Positions 33,010 through 48,100 are shown, numbered from the stretch's first letter. The stretch is 64,000 nt of DNA from Rhodococcus sp. IEGM 1381 (GCF_030056795.1 NZ_JASHKQ010000001.1:1426001-1490000); one strand, 5' to 3'. Numbers and translations: made by a program. The notes: generated by a model from the sequence alone, not told the origin.

Positions 33010-36000
33010 GTGGTCCGTTTGACTACCGCTGAGACACAACAACTTCGCCGCTTGCGTCTGACTGCCGCCCAGACCAGCGTGTGGGTGGCGCAGCAGGCAG
33101 AACCGGAGAGCTCGCTCTACCAGTGCGGAACGTCGTACGAGATCACGGGTGATCTCGACGTCGACTCGGTCGAACACGCAATTGCTGGTGCGTTGAGGGA
33201 GACCGACGGTCTACGCGCGCGCTTCGTGACCGACGGAGACGATGTTCTCCAGTTCATCGAGCCTGCGGACGGCATCGAGCCGGGGTTCGGGCGGGCGACG
33301 GTGGATGTCGTCGATCTCCGTGACGCTACTGATCCGGTCGCGGAAGCGCACGAATGGATGGAGCGAGATCTGCGGTCCGCGCCTGACCTCGGTGGTGCCT
33401 CGCTGGTTCGACATGTGCTGATCCGAACGGGCACAAGGGATTCGATCCTATTCCTGCGATACCATCATATCGTCCTCGACGGCTTCGGTCAGATGCTGTA
33501 CGTGCGGCGAATCGGCGAGCTCTACAGCGCGCTCGTAACGGCCGAACCCAGACCGCGAGCGCGCGCCAGGGCGCTCACGGACCTCGTCACCGGCGACGCC
33601 GAGTACAACGATTCGCAACGGTATCTCGACGATCGTCGATTCTGGTTGGACGAGTATTCGGATGTGCCCGAACCACACTCGATCAGTGGTCGCGCAGCGG
33701 CTCCTGGTCCGAGGCCGTTTGTGCAGTCGGTGCCGCTCTCCGGCGCTGCGACACTTCCCGAATCCTGGAGAGCCGGTCGGTGGAGCGCCGTGATCGTAGC
33801 TGCAGCAGCGGCGTTCGTGCACCGTATGACCGGCACCGAGGATGTGGTCGTCGGTCTTCCGATGTTGGCCCGCACCGGATCGGCCGCCCTGCAGACACCG
33901 ACAATGCTCGCCAACGAGATCCCACTACGTGTTCGAGTCACCCCCGACGGCACTTTCGAAGAACTCGTCGCCCAAGTGCAGAGAGCCGTACGGAAAGCGC
34001 TCGGTGCCCAACAGTTTCGTGGCGAGGAACTTCATCGACTGGTCGGGCTGGCGGGTACTGCTGGTCGGTTGGGGAGCCTGAGCGTCAACGCGATGTCGTT
34101 CGCGAAGGAGCCCGAATTCGCGGGCACGACGGTACGCGGCACCGTGCTGTCCACGGGCCCCGTGGCCGATCTGGCGCTTACCGCGGTTCGAAGTCCCGGC
34201 GAACCCGTCCCCACACTGATGTTCCAGGCGAACAGTCGGCTCTACGACGCCGTCGAGCTTGCCGAGCACGCCGGGCGATTCGGACGCTTCCTGGGCGACC
34301 TGCTGAACGATCACACCCAACGGGTTTCCGAGTCGGTGTTGTTGTCTGCCGAAGAGCAACAGCGGATCACACAATGGGAAACCGGTAAGCAGACGTGCGA
34401 ATCCGGCGTGGATCGCTGGTTGCGCCGCATCGGCGAACTCGCACGGACTCAACCGAACGCGACTGCGGTCAGCGCGACCGACGGAACGATCAGCTACGCC
34501 GAATTGGACCGCAGAGCACACGCACTCGCAGCGGTACTGCGGTCGAGAGGGATCGGCCCCGAGAGCTTCGTTGCCGTCGCACTTTCGCGCCGAACAGATC
34601 TCGTCGTTGCGCTTCTTGCAGTACTGCGCGCGGGAGGTGCATACCTTCCGATCGACACGACCTTTCCCGCCGACCGAATCGCGTACATGGTGGAGGACTG
34701 CAATCCCGCGGTGATACTTGTCGATTCGCACAGCATCGGCGCTGTACCCGCCGTCGGTCCGAAGCCTATCGACGTCACCGATCTACCCGAGGTGGCCGAT
34801 CCGGCATCTCACGAAGCAGATGTGGAACACGAGGAGGTGTCGGCGCTCAACGCGGCGTACATCATCTACACATCTGGATCGACCGGCCGACCCAAGGGCG
34901 TAGTGGTCACGCGCGAGGGACTGGACAATTTCGTAGACGCCATGCTGGAGGTCGTCGGACTCACCCCTCACGATCGCCTGCTGGCGGTAACTACTGTGTC
35001 GTTCGACATCAGCTGCCTGGAACTCTACGTATCGCTCACTGCGGGAGCACACGTCGTACTCGCCGACGAGACCCTGGCGCGCAGCCCAGCCGAGCTCGTC
35101 GAGACCGTCCGCGCAGAGCGAGTCACTCTGCTGCAGGCAACTCCCGGACTGTGGGCGTCGATCCTCGACACGGACTCGAGTGCTCTTGCCGAAGTACGAG
35201 CACTGGTGGGGGGCGAGGCGCTCGATCCGACCCTCGCCCAGCGCATGCGGGTGTCCTGTGCGGACGTAGTAAATCTCTACGGGCCGACCGAGACCACGGT
35301 GTGGTCCAGCACGGCCGACGTGCGCTCCACCCGTACCCCCGACATCGGGACACCGATCCGCAACACACAGATCTACGTTCTCGACAAGAGACTGCGGCCG
35401 GTGCCGCCCGGAGTCTCCGGTGAGATCTATGTTTCCGGAACGGGGCTTGCTCGCGGTTACTCGAACCGGCCCGGACTGACATCCGAAAGATTCGTGCCCG
35501 ACCTGATTTCGGACAGTCCCGGTGCCCGAATGTATCGAACCGGGGACGTCGGTAGATGGTCCCGCGAGGGCAGGCTTCAATGCGAAGGCCGGGCCGATCA
35601 TCAGGTCAAGGTGCGTGGGTACCGCATCGAACTGGGAGAGGTCGAGGCGGTATTGGCTGCCTACCCGGACGTGGCGCGTGCTGCAGCGATCGTACGGGAG
35701 GATCAACCGGGAGATCGGCGCATCGTAGGTTACGTGGTGCCTCGCCCCCCAGGAGACGTCGATCTCGACGATCTGCTGTCGAGCGTTGCAGAAACATTGC
35801 CGCGCTACATGATTCCGAGTGAGCTGGTCGTTCTGGAGGCTCTGCCGAGCACCCCCAACGGTAAGGTGGATCGGCGAGCCCTCCCGGCACCGCGTCGGCG
35901 TGAGGCGTCTGCACGCGGGCCGCGGGACGCTGCGGAATCGATGCTGTGCGAGGTCGTCGCGGACGTGCTCGGGATGGAGCGGGTCGGGATCGACGACGAC

Positions 36001-36150
36001 TTCTTCGCCCTCGGTGGTCACTCGCTACTCGCTACACAGGTGATAGGACGGCTGGCGCGACGAGGAGTTCGACTCCAAACGCAGCACCTCTACGCCGCAC
36101 CCACCGTGGCACAGATGGCACGGCACATCGAGTCGATGGCAGAGTTCCGG
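33010..36150 (+). other. NRPS module 1: starter C - A(Gly) - T
   Basis: Starter-type C domain ~33040-34380 (active site RYHHIVLDG, His152/153), A domain ~34390-35890, T ~35925-36140 (Ser codon 36022-36024, LGGHSLL). Pocket residues read D-I-L-Q-L-G-L-V-W, one conservative change from the glycine code DILQLGLIW. N-acylates glycine with the ACP-bound fatty acid. Confidence 0.8.
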
Positions 36151-39100
36151 GCATCCGCACTCGCGCCGCTGAACAGCAGTGAAACCGAGCGTCTGCTCGC
36201 TGACAGCGGTGCCGCACACGTGTGGCCGGTGACTCCGCTGCAGCAGGGGCTGCTGTTTCATGCAGGAGCCGACGACGACGCATACCTCGTTCAGTTGGAG
36301 CTCGATCTCGCAGGCCCAGTCAGCGTCGACGCTGTACGTGACGCGCTCGGCGCAGTGGTCGGTCGACATCCGCTCCTGCGCGCCTCGTTCACCACCGCGG
36401 ACGACGGCACGGTGGTGCAACTGATCCACGACCGGATAACGGTGCCGGTGTCCGAAACAGACTTGACGGATCCGAGCAGCCACCCTGATCCGTATTCCGC
36501 CGCTCGTGACCTGGCGCAGTCCGACGGAGCCCGGCGAATCGACCCTGAGGCCGTGCCACTTCTCCGGGCAGCCCTCTATCGGCTGAGCACGGACGTCACC
36601 CGCGTGACGATCTCGGTACATCACCTCGTGATCGACGGGTGGTCCCTTCCGATCCTCACCCGGGATTTTCTTGCCGCTCTGGCCGGTCGCTCTCTACCGC
36701 CACTGCGCTCACCAGCGGACTATCTGGGTTGGCTCGCAGGCCAGGACCCTCGAACAAGTCTTACCCAGTGGCACAAGGCATTGAGTGGAGTCGAACCGAC
36801 ACTCCTCGGTTCCGGACGGGTCGGCGTCGTGGCTCCCACGACCATGCAGGTCGACCTCGTGGCCGGAATGGCGGGTGACGCCAACGCCGAACGACTGGCC
36901 CGAGGAATCGAACGCCTCGCTCGTCAGACCGGCGTCACCGAAAGCACCGTAGTGGAGGCGGCGTGGGGCCTGACGTTGGCGCGAATACTCGACCGTACCG
37001 ACGTGGTGTTCGGCACTACGGTGTCGGTTCGACCGCCGGAGCTACCCGGGGTGGAAGATCTGATCGGCTTGTTCATCAACACGGTCCCTCTGCGCATCAC
37101 CACAGGCAATGCGGATTTCCGTGTGCGCGATCTGCTTGCCGACAGGCTTCGTCGGCGAACGGAAACGGTATCCGAAGAACACGTCGGGTTGGCGACGCTG
37201 CAGAAGGATCTGGGACATCCCGATCTCTTCGACACCCTTCTGCTGCACGAGACGCTCCCGATCGAATTGGACTCCGCGCGCGCGGACGCGCACGACGCCG
37301 GTGTGCAGCTCCTCGGAGCTGACGCGCGCGACGGGACCCATTACCCGATCGTTGTGCGGACCACGCCGGGCCGGACGTGGTCGTGCAGGATTCAGTACCG
37401 ACCCGACATTGTCGAAGAACATACTGTGACAACGTTGGGACGTGCATTCGCGCACATCTTGCGCCAGATGGTCGACGGACCTGAGGCGCGGGTGGGTTCA
37501 ATCGGCGCATTGACCCCCGTCGAGCTCGATATCGTTGTGCGGCAATGGAACGACACGCGGCGCCCGGTGCCGGAACCAGGTTGGATGGACAGGTTCGAGG
37601 CTTGGGCCCGGAATCATCGCTCGGCGGAAGCCGTTGTTGCGCAAGACACCCGACTCACGTACGGGGAACTGATCGACGGTGTCGATCGTCTCACTGCACA
37701 GTTGGGTAAGCGAGAAATTGGGCCCGGCCGGACGGTCGCTGTTGCACTCCCGCGCACCTCTGACCTTGTGATCGCGCTGCTCTCGGTTCTGCGATCAGGT
37801 GCCGCTTATCTCCCGATCGACTCGTCGTATCCTGCGGACAGGATCGAGTACATGTTGCTCGATGCGGAGCCGTCGTTGATCCTGACTGCCGCCGATTCTG
37901 CTGCCGCGCTGCCGGATACGACTGTTCCGCGGTTGTCGGTCACGGATCTCGACTCGAACGGGAGCGACGTAGTGTGCGATCACACAGCGCGCCCGTGTGT
38001 TCCGGGCGACGCCCCCGCATATGTGATCTACACCTCGGGCTCCACCGGCCGTCCCAAAGGCGTGGTCATCGGCCGCCAGGCGCTGGAGAACTTTCTGGCG
38101 GGAATGGCTGAGCTGGTCCCTGTGGAGGCGACTTCGCGCGTGCTCGGCGTGACGACCGTGGGCTTCGACATCGCAGGCCTCGAGTTGTTTCTGCCGTTGA
38201 GAGCGGGAGCGACGCTGGTTCTGGCGGATCGCGACACAGTGCGGGAGCCGGCCGAGCTGTGCGCGCTCATCGCAGCCGAGCACATCACCGTGGCGCAGGC
38301 GACACCGAGCCTGTGGCAAGCGGTGGTCGACGAGCGCCCGGACGTGTTGGCAGGAGTCTCCATCCTCGTCGGCGGTGAAGCTCTTCCGCAGGACCTCGCT
38401 GATCGGCTGGTGGCCAACGCCGCTTCGGTTACCAACATGTACGGCCCCACCGAGTCCACGATCTGGTCCACCACTTCGCAAATAGCGTCCGATCGCAGGC
38501 CCGACATCGGGAGGCCGATCCTCAATACGTCCACCTATGTCCTGGACCGTGAGCTGCGCCCGGTTCCGATCGGCACCGCAGGCGAACTCTACGTCGGCGG
38601 TGCCGGTCTGGCGCACGGCTATCTCGGCCGGCCGGCTCTGACAGCGGAACGCTTCGTCGCGAACCCGTACGAGACCGGCACGAGGCTCTATCGCACAGGC
38701 GATGTGACGCGCCTCGACGAGGCCGGCACGATCCACTACCTCGGACGCGCAGACACCCAGGTGAAGCTGCACGGGTTCCGGATCGAGCTGGGGGAGGTCG
38801 AGGCTGCGCTTCGGCGTCACGTCGATGTACGTGGAGTTGCCGTCGTCGTTCGGAAGGATCCGACCGGTGGCGATCGATTGATTGCCTACGTCGAGGCGCA
38901 ACTCGGACGTGAGGTCGTTCCCTCCGAACTCAGGAGCGACGCGCACCGATGGCTGCCGCCGTACATGGTGCCATCCGCGGTCGTCGTCCTCGATGCGCTG
39001 CCCCTCACCCCGAATGGAAAGGTCGACCGTAAGGCACTTCCCGCCGTCGGCCCGGTTCCCCGCGAAGTGACCCGTGTCGCTGCAACGGAAACCGAGAAGG

Positions 39101-42100
39101 CCCTGTGTGCGGCCTTTGGTGAAGTGTTGGGACACAGTGACATCGGTGCGGACGACGACTTCTTTGCGCTCGGTGGAGACTCGGTCACGTCCTTTCGGCT
39201 GATCGGTGCCGCTCGTGCGAAAGGGATAGAACTGAGCGTCCGTACCATCTTTGCTCTGCGTACTCCCGGCGCACTCGCACACGCAGTCCGGACCGCAGAA
39301 ACGGAAGGCTCGCAGGCTCCTGTCGAGTACGAGTTGGACCGTGTCCTCCCCGACGAGCAGTACGACCGAATCATGGGCGAGCCGGGGATCGAGGCGGTGG
39401 AACCGCTCGCCGGTTTGCAACCGGGAATCTATTTCCACAGTGCGTTCGACGAGGAAGCGGAGGACGTATACACCGTCCAGCTTCTTATCGAGGTCGACGG
39501 TCCGCTCGACCTCGACCGGCTCCGGTGGGCCACCGATCGGATCGTGGAGAGGCACAGTGTCTTTCGCACCGGATTCCGCCGAAGCGGCCTCGAACGCCCG
39601 GTCGCCGTGATCTCGGCGTCCGCGACGGTGGACATCGAGACTCATCATGCGGGAAGCCCAGCGGACAGAGAGGCGCTCCTTGCGGAGCATCGCACACGGC
39701 GCTTCGACCTCACCGCGCCACCGTTGCTGCGTGTTCTTGCGATCGAATGCGAATCACTTCGTTGGACGGTTGCGGTCACGGCACATCACCTCGTCGTGGA
39801 CGGGTGGTCCTTGCCGATCGTGGTCACCGAACTGCTGGAGGGGTACGCAGCGGAACGCGACACAGTCGAAACGAATACGCGTACGCCGTCCTACTCGAGC
39901 TTCGTCCGGTGGCTGGCCGGCCCCTCTGGAAGGCGGCACAGTGGACCGGAAGCCCTCGATTCACTTGCGCGATCGCTGGACGATGTCGACCCCACACGTC
40001 TGTGCCCGGACATCGATCTCGTCGCGTCCGACCCGGCCCGGCTGTCCCGCCGGCTGACCGGTGACCGCACGGTCCAGCTCGAACGGTTCGCGGCCGAGCG
40101 ATCGGTCACACTCAATACCCTGATCCAGGCCGCTTGGGCGGTGACCTTGGGCGCAGTGACCGGCAGCCGACGGGTTCAGTTCGGCGTCACCATGGCGGGA
40201 CGGCCCGACGACCTCCCTGATGCCGAGTCCATTGTGGGCCTGCTCATCAACACGCTTCCGCTCGCTGTCGACCTTCGCCCCGATGACACTGTCTCTGCAC
40301 TCCTTGCACGAGTACGCGACGAGCAGGCCCGGCTACTGTCCTTCTCGCACGTGTCACTCGCCGAATTGCAGTCGACGCTCGGTAAGGGATCGTTGTTCGA
40401 CACCTCCGTGATCTTCGAGAACTTTCCCGTCGATCTGGCAGCCGTGGATCGGCTCGCCCGGAGTGCTGGTCTGTCGCTGCGGTCTGCGGATGTGGCCGAT
40501 GCAAGCCATTTCGCGGTCGGATTGATGGCCGTGCCCGGCGTCGAGCTCGAGTTGAAGCTGCACTACCAACCCACTGCGTTCGAATCGACCGACATCGATC
40601 GAATCGCGGATCGTCTGATCCATATTTTGATCGGTCTGGTGGAGTCCGAGTCGTCGGCGACCGTCGCGAGTCTCGATCCGTTGCTGCCGAAAGAACGGTC
40701 CGCTGCGCTCGCGGCCGGAACCGGACCGCTGATCGATCCCGCGGACACACTCTTGCCCGAGTTGCTCACAGCGCGGTTCCGGACCGCAGGGGACCAGTTG
40801 GCGGTGATCTCCGGCGGTAGGTCGCTGACATACCGGGAGCTCGACACCCGGTCTGGTGCCCTCGCCGCAGAGCTACAGCGGCGCGAGATAGGCATCGACG
40901 ACATAGTCGCCGTGGGGTTGCCCCGGTCGGTGGATCTGGTTGTTGCACTCGTTGCAGTGCTTCGTTCGGGAGCCGCCTACTTACCCCTCGACACGGAATA
41001 CCCCGTCGACCGAATCGCCCTGATGCTCGAACTGGCAGCACCCTCCGCGCTGATCGACGGGTTCGACGACAGTGTGCCCTTCTCCGGTCCCAGAATTCGA
41101 CAGCACGAACTCGAGTCGGTGATCACCGCGGGGGCCCGAGCCGAGGACGTCCACATTCATCCGTCCAGCCTGGCGTACACCATCTTCACCTCGGGTTCGA
41201 CGGGTGTACCGAAGGCTGTCGGCGTCAGCCATGCCGCAATCTCGGCCTACATGTCACAGAACACACGTGCGTTCGGTTCCATGATGGACACCAGTCTGGT
41301 CCCGACCTCGATCGGGTTCGACCTCACGGTCACCGCGTTGTTCACCCCGCTCACGCTCGGCGGATCTGTGCGACTGGAGGCGCTCGACTCGCTTCTCGGT
41401 GATTACACGCCGGAGTTTCTCAAGGCGACGCCGAGCCACCTTCCCCTGATCGAGCAGCTCACAACGGTCCGGCCTCGTAAAGCGCTGATATTGGGCGGCG
41501 AGCCGTTGCACGCTGACACTGTCCGCCGCTGGCGTAACAACAATCCCGATGCGGCGCTGATCAACTCGTACGGACCGTCGGAAACGACGGTCAGCACGCT
41601 GGTCCACGTTGTACCCCCGGGCGAGCTGATCACGGGGCCGCTGCCGATCGGACGACCCGTCGAAGGCATGCGCGCATACGTTCTCGACTCGGCACTGCGC
41701 CCGGTGCCCGCGAACGTACCGGGTGAGCTGTACCTGGCAGGCCTTCAAGTGGCGCGGGGTTATCTCCGCCACCCTGCACTCACCGCACATCGATTTGTTC
41801 CTGATCCCTTCGGGGATCCTGGTGAACGGATGTATCGCACAGGCGATGTGGCTGCTCGCACCACCGACGGAAGCTTCTCGCACCTGGGCCGTACCGACGA
41901 CCAGGTGAAAGTCCGGGGCCACCGCATCGAACCAGGAGAAGTAGCCGCAGTCCTGCGCGGCATGGTCGATGTGGCGGATGCCGCTGCCGTCGTGCGCACC
42001 GATCTCGGTAGCCGCGCCGCCCTGGTTGGATACGTCGTCGCTGAACACGGAGCAACCCTGGACCCGCAGCAGTTGATCGCTCGCACGGCAGACCGGTTGC

Positions 42101-45100
42101 CGATTGCGTGGGTTCCCAGCGCGATCGTCGTTCTCCCTGCGCTGCCGGTGACGCCGAACGGCAAGCTCGACCGCGCCGCGCTTCCGGCCCCACCGGAGCA
42201 GGCGACCACGACGAGGACAGCCCCACGTACAGCAGTCGAGGAAATTCTGTGCCGTTTGACGGCCGAGCTGCTGGGCCTGCCCGAAGTTGGTGTCGAGGAC
42301 GACTTCTTCGGTCTCGGTGGTGACAGCATCACATCGCTCCAGCTCGTCGGCCGCGCCAGAGGCGAGAACGTGGTTTTCTCTGCCCGGCAAGTCTTCCAAT
42401 GCCGCACCATTTCGCGGTTGGCCAGGGTGACGACGTCGACGGCGGTCGCTGTCTCGGACTGTGCGGTAGCACCGACCGGTATCGTTCGCAGGACCCCGAT
42501 CATGCGCGCTTTGCTCGAGCGTGGCCCGAAGGCGAGTGACAAGTACAACCAGACCGTAGTCAGCACAGTTCCGGCGACCGGCGATCCCCGACGGGCGGCC
42601 GTCGTATTGCAAGCGTTGCTCGATCGCCACGATGCCCTTCGTATGCGGAGCCACGATTCGGGCGCGCTCGAAATCGCGCAACGCGACCACGTCGACGTAG
42701 ATGAGCTGGTCCGCCGAGTCCCGTCACTACATGGTCCGGCGAACATGTCCGATGCTGCATTGCAGGAAATCGCCAGGGATGCAGTCGACGGGTTGGACCT
42801 GCGGGCCGGCCGCGCTGTGCAGGCGGTGTGGCTCGACGGCGGCCCCGCGACCGATGGTCGCCTACTTCTCGCGGTCCACCACCTCTGCGTCGACGGTGTC
42901 TCGTGGCGAATCCTGCTAGATGATGTACGCGCTGCCTGGGATGCGCTCGAGCGGGGCGAGACAACCGCTCTCGCGAAGGTCGGCACATCGTTTCGGGAGT
43001 GGAGCGATCGCCTTGCCGATCGTCGACCAGCCTCGTCCGACCGATGGCTCGGGGTGCTCGAGGACGCACCGCCTCGCCGATTGGATCCACGGATCGACAC
43101 GAATGCCGATGCCGTTCGTACCGAACTGCGGATGAATGGCACCGATGTCGCTGCCCTGCTGGGTGCCGTACCGCAACAGCTCCGCGCCGGAATCGACGAA
43201 GTGGTTCTCGCGGCGTTCGGTGTGGCCACCGGTCGCGCGGTGGTGACTGTCGAAAAGCACGGTCGCGCCGAGGAGCTGTTCCCCGGCGTGGATCTCTCGC
43301 GAACGGTCGGCTGGTTCACGACGGCCTTCCCCGTGCGAGTGGGAGTGGGCGCAGGCAGTGATGCGACCGAACAACAATTACTGGTGGAAGTGCTGGACAC
43401 CGCGAAGGTCGCTCTGCGTACTGTCGCGGACCAGGGAATCGACTACGGGGCGGCACGATATGCCGACGCCGAGCGGTTCGCGGACGTCGGTTCGGCGCGG
43501 TACGCGCTCAATTATCTTGGCCGCAGCGGTGGACGCGCGGAGGCACAACCGCTCGATGTTCCCAACCCGGATGTGGGACTCGCGCACGAGATCGAACTGA
43601 ACGCATTCGTCGACGACCGCGTCGACGGACCCGAGTTGGTCGCCGTGTGGACGCATGCACCCCGGCTGGTCTCCTCCGGCGAGGTCCATGCCTTGGCACA
43701 CAGGTTTTTCGATGCGCTGCGCCTGCTCGTCCGTCTCGGGAGCAGCGACGGCCACGTCCGCACGACACCGGCAGACGTGTCCATCGATATAACACAGGCG
43801 GAGATCGATGAAATCGATTCGAGGACAGCGCAATTCGGGAGTGAGATTGTCGACCTTCGGCCGTTGACTCCGCTCCAGGAAGGTATGCTCTACCGGCGTC
43901 TCGCTTCGCCGGACCGACGCGATCCCTACACGAATCAGCTACGGCTCGAGATGTCGGGTCTCTTGGACGAGAATCGCCTGCGTCGGGCGGCGGCCATGCT
44001 GCAGCGGCGCCATACCGCACTTCGGTCGGGCTTCGTGCGTACTTCGAGGGGTACGCCCGTGCAGGTCGTCCACTCGAAGATTCCTGTCGCCTGGACAACG
44101 TTCGATGCGACGCGGTCGTCGGACCGTGAGATCGAGTCGATGCTGTTCGACGAGCGTTGGGAACCATATGATTTGGCGCATCCGCCACTGATGCGATTTG
44201 CGGTCGTTCGGTACGACGATAATCGGTGGACGCTGGTACTGAGCAACCATCACATCAACCGAGACGGCTGGTCGGTGCCGGTGATCCTGGGCGACCTCAT
44301 CAGCCTGTATGCGGGTGATCCACTCGACGAGCCCGCCGAATTCGGTGATTACCTCGACTGGCTGGCTCGAACCGACAAGGACGCCGCGCGGAAGGCCTGG
44401 CGTGCTGCGCTGGCAGGAATCGATGAGCCGAGTTCCATTGCCCGGCAGCGCGGCGAACTCGACGAGTCGACTGCCGTGCCCGAGTCTTCGAATCGGCACA
44501 CCTTCACCGTCGAGTGGGTCGATCGTCCGGGTGCCGGTCTGGATGCGACCGCTCGTTCCCTCGGTGTCACACCGAATACCGTTGTCCAGGCAGCATGGGC
44601 GGTGTTGATCGCCCGAGTTCTCGGACGCAACGACGTAGTGACCGGCATGACCGTATCCGGTCGGCCGGAGGAATTACCTGAACTGGCACATGCTGTGGGC
44701 CCGTTCATAACAACGGTCCCTTTGCGTGTACAGCTGCGACCGAACGAGACGGTAGGCGACCTGTGCGGCAGGCTTCACGTCGAACAGGCCGACTTGCTCG
44801 ATCATCACCATGTCGGCCTTGCGGTCATCAACGCAGACGTCGGTCTCGGCGAGCTCTTCGATACCGGAATGGTTTTCGAGAATTACCCGATCGACGAATC
44901 GTTACTGCAGGAGCGAGCAGCGCGCGCGGGCTGGGAGTGCGCGGCCGTCGAGGCAGCCGATGCCACTCACTTCACACTGGCGATCGAGGCGACCCCCACA
45001 GCGTTGGGGTTGCGGGTCAATCTGGAGCACCGTCCGGACATCGTCGATGATTCGGAGGCAGCGCGATTGGCCGCGGGTTTCGCTCGCCTCCTGCAGACGA

Positions 45101-48100
45101 TCGTCGCCGACCCAACGGAACTCGTCGGACGGCTCGGCATCTTCGGCCCGGACGATACCGCCGAGATCGTCGATACGGGCGTTGGCCCGTCGAGCCCCAA
45201 TGGCGAAGCACTGCTGCTGTTTCCGGATTTGTTCACTCGCCGGGTCCAGTCCGATCCGCAGGCGCTCGCGGTGGCTTTCGCGGAATCCACGCTGACTTTC
45301 GAGGAACTCGACGGTGCGGCGGGGGCACTGGCCCGCAGCCTCGTAGCGATCGGTGCAGGGCCCGAACGTGTTGTCGCCGTGCAGCTACCGAGGTCTCTCG
45401 AACTGGCGGTGGCCATGCTGGCAGTGATCAAGGCGGGTGCCATCTATCTTCCCCTCGACCCGGACTACCCGCCCGAGCGATTGCAGTATTGCCATGTGGA
45501 CGCGGCACCGATCGTCGTTATCGGCGGACCATCGAACGCGCCGGCGGTGACGATCGACATCGATCTGGATCAGCTCCTCGAGAACGGAGTTCCCGGTTAC
45601 CAGACGCCCGTGGCGCCGGATCAGGGCGCTTACATCGTCTACACTTCGGGATCGACCGGTCGCCCGAAGGGGGTCGTCGTCGGCCATCGTGGCATCCCGC
45701 ACCTGGCGTCGGGCCAGATCGCCGCTTTCGAGGTCTCGCGCGACAGCCGGGTTCTGCAATTCGCATCCCCGAGTTTCGACGCCGCGTTCTCGGAGTTCTG
45801 CATGGCGTGGCTCGCAGGGGCATGCCTGGTGCTGTCGACGCGTGAACAACTTCTGCCCGGCGTACCTCTCGCCGATGTCCTTGCAGAGCAGAGGATCACC
45901 CATGTGACACTTCCGCCGGCGGCCCTTCCCGAGATGCCCGACGACGCACTGGAGGGAGTGCGCTGTCTCGTCGTCGCTGGTGAGCAGTGCCCGCCCGAAC
46001 AAGTGGCGCGGTTCGCCGGACAGCTTCGGATGATCAACGCATTCGGGCCGACGGAGACGACGGTCTGCGCAACGATGAGCAGGCCCCTCGATGATGGGGG
46101 GGCAACCCCGCCGATGGGGGATGCGATCGTCGGATCGGCTGTGTACGTGCTCGATTCGCACCTGCATCCGGTGCCGGTTGGAACCCCGGGTGAACTCTAC
46201 GTCGCAGGTCCCTCTCTTGCGCGCGGATATTTGGGTCGGGCGGCGCTGACTGCTGAGCGGTTCGTTCCGAACCCACACGCCGTCCAGTCCAGGTTGCCGG
46301 TCGGAAGCCGGATGTATCGCACAGGCGATGTCGCTCGTCGCGACCTCGACGGCGAGCTGCGTTTTCTGGGCCGCAGCGATGGTCAAGTCAAGCTCCGCGG
46401 CTTTCGAATCGAGCCAGGCGAGATCGAAACGAGGCTTCGTGAGCACACCGGCGTGCACAATGCGGCGGTGGTGGTTCGCGAGGATCATCCGGGAGACCGA
46501 CGCCTGGTCGCCTATGTGGTGCTGCGAAACGGTGCAAAGGTCGCCCCGGTCGATCTTCTGAAGACCTTGTCCGAGCAGTTGCCGGCGCACTTGATCCCCG
46601 CCGCAGTGGTGACGCTCCCGGAACTTCCGCTCACACCCAGTGGAAAGATCGACCGAATCCATCTGCCTGCACCGGAGTGGAGCAACCCGACTACTCGACG
46701 ACTTCCGAAGAATTCGGTGGAGATCGGCCTGTGCGCGATCTTTGCCGAGGTACTTGGGCTCGAGACAGTCGGCGTCGAGGAGTCGTTCTTCGACCTGGGC
46801 GGACATTCGTTGGTGGCGGCACGGTTGGTGGGGCGCCTACGTGCCGAATACGATGCGGTGGTCTCGATGCGGGACCTCTTCAATTACCCCACACCCGAAG
46901 GTCTGGCACAGCGGCTCGTTCCCGGCACGGAGAACTCGTCGCCGTGGACGGGCATCACCGACAGCCCTCGCCCGCACCGAATTCCGTTGTCGGCTGCGCA
47001 GAGTCGCTTGTGGTTTCTCCACCGACTCGAAGGTGCGTCGGCGACGTACAACATTCCCGTGGCGCTGCGGTTGACCGGCCGGCTCGACATCGACTCTCTG
47101 ACGGCGGCACTCGGTGACGTCATGGATCGGCACGAAGCCCTGCGAACCACCGTGGGAAACGACGAAGAGGGTGCCTACCAGTGCATTCGGACCGAAGTCG
47201 AGATCGTTCCCGAGTTCGTGACGGCAACCGAATCGACACTTCGCCCGATGTTGCGGGATGCGGCGGGCACCGCCATCGACATCGAGAACGAGCTCCCACT
47301 GCGCGTTACCGTGTTCGATCTCGGTGACGAAGCATATGTACTTCTGATCGTCCTGCACCACATCGCGGGCGATGGCGCTTCGACCGGGCCGCTCGCGGCT
47401 GACCTGGTGGCTGCGTACTCCTCGAGATCGGAGACGGGATCCGCGCCGCTGTGGGCACCACTTGGGGTGCAGTACGCCGACTACACGCTATGGCAGCAGC
47501 GCTATTTCGGGGCGGAGGTCGATGCGAACAGTCGGATCGCATCTCAGCTCGCATTCTGGCGTGCAACCCTTGCAGGTCTGCCCGACGAACTGGAACTTCC
47601 ACTCGACCGTCGCCGCCCGGCGCGGAGCGAGCGCGGGCATGCAGGCGAATCGATCGGGTTCGCGGTGCCCGCCGATGTCCATAGGAGGATCGAAAACATC
47701 GCGGCGCAACACAGTGCGAGTCCGTTCATGGTCGTGCATGCCGCGTTGTCCGTGTTGCTGCATCGTGTCGGGGCCGGGACCGATATCCCGATCGGAACGC
47801 CGAGCGAGGGCCGCGATCATCCTGAACTCGACAAGGTCGTCGGCTTCTTCGTCAACACGCTCGTACTTCGCGCCGATCTGTCGGGGAACCCGACGTTCGC
47901 GCAGCTGCTCGAGCGAGTTCGTACCTCCGATCTCGCGGCGTACGAGCACGCGGACACCCCGTTCGAGCGACTCGTGGAAGAAATCAATCCGCAGCGAAAC
48001 CCTGGCCGCCATCCTCTGTTTCAGACGATGTTGGTCTGGGACGCCGATGACTCTCGCACAGCGATGGATGCGCTTGCCGAGCTTCCGAGCCTGACTGTGA

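Noticed and set aside
37795..43400. Long minus-strand frames (up to ~630 codons) opposite the NRPS
   Set aside because: They run antisense through A, T and C domains, show no family motifs and have the composition expected of shadows.
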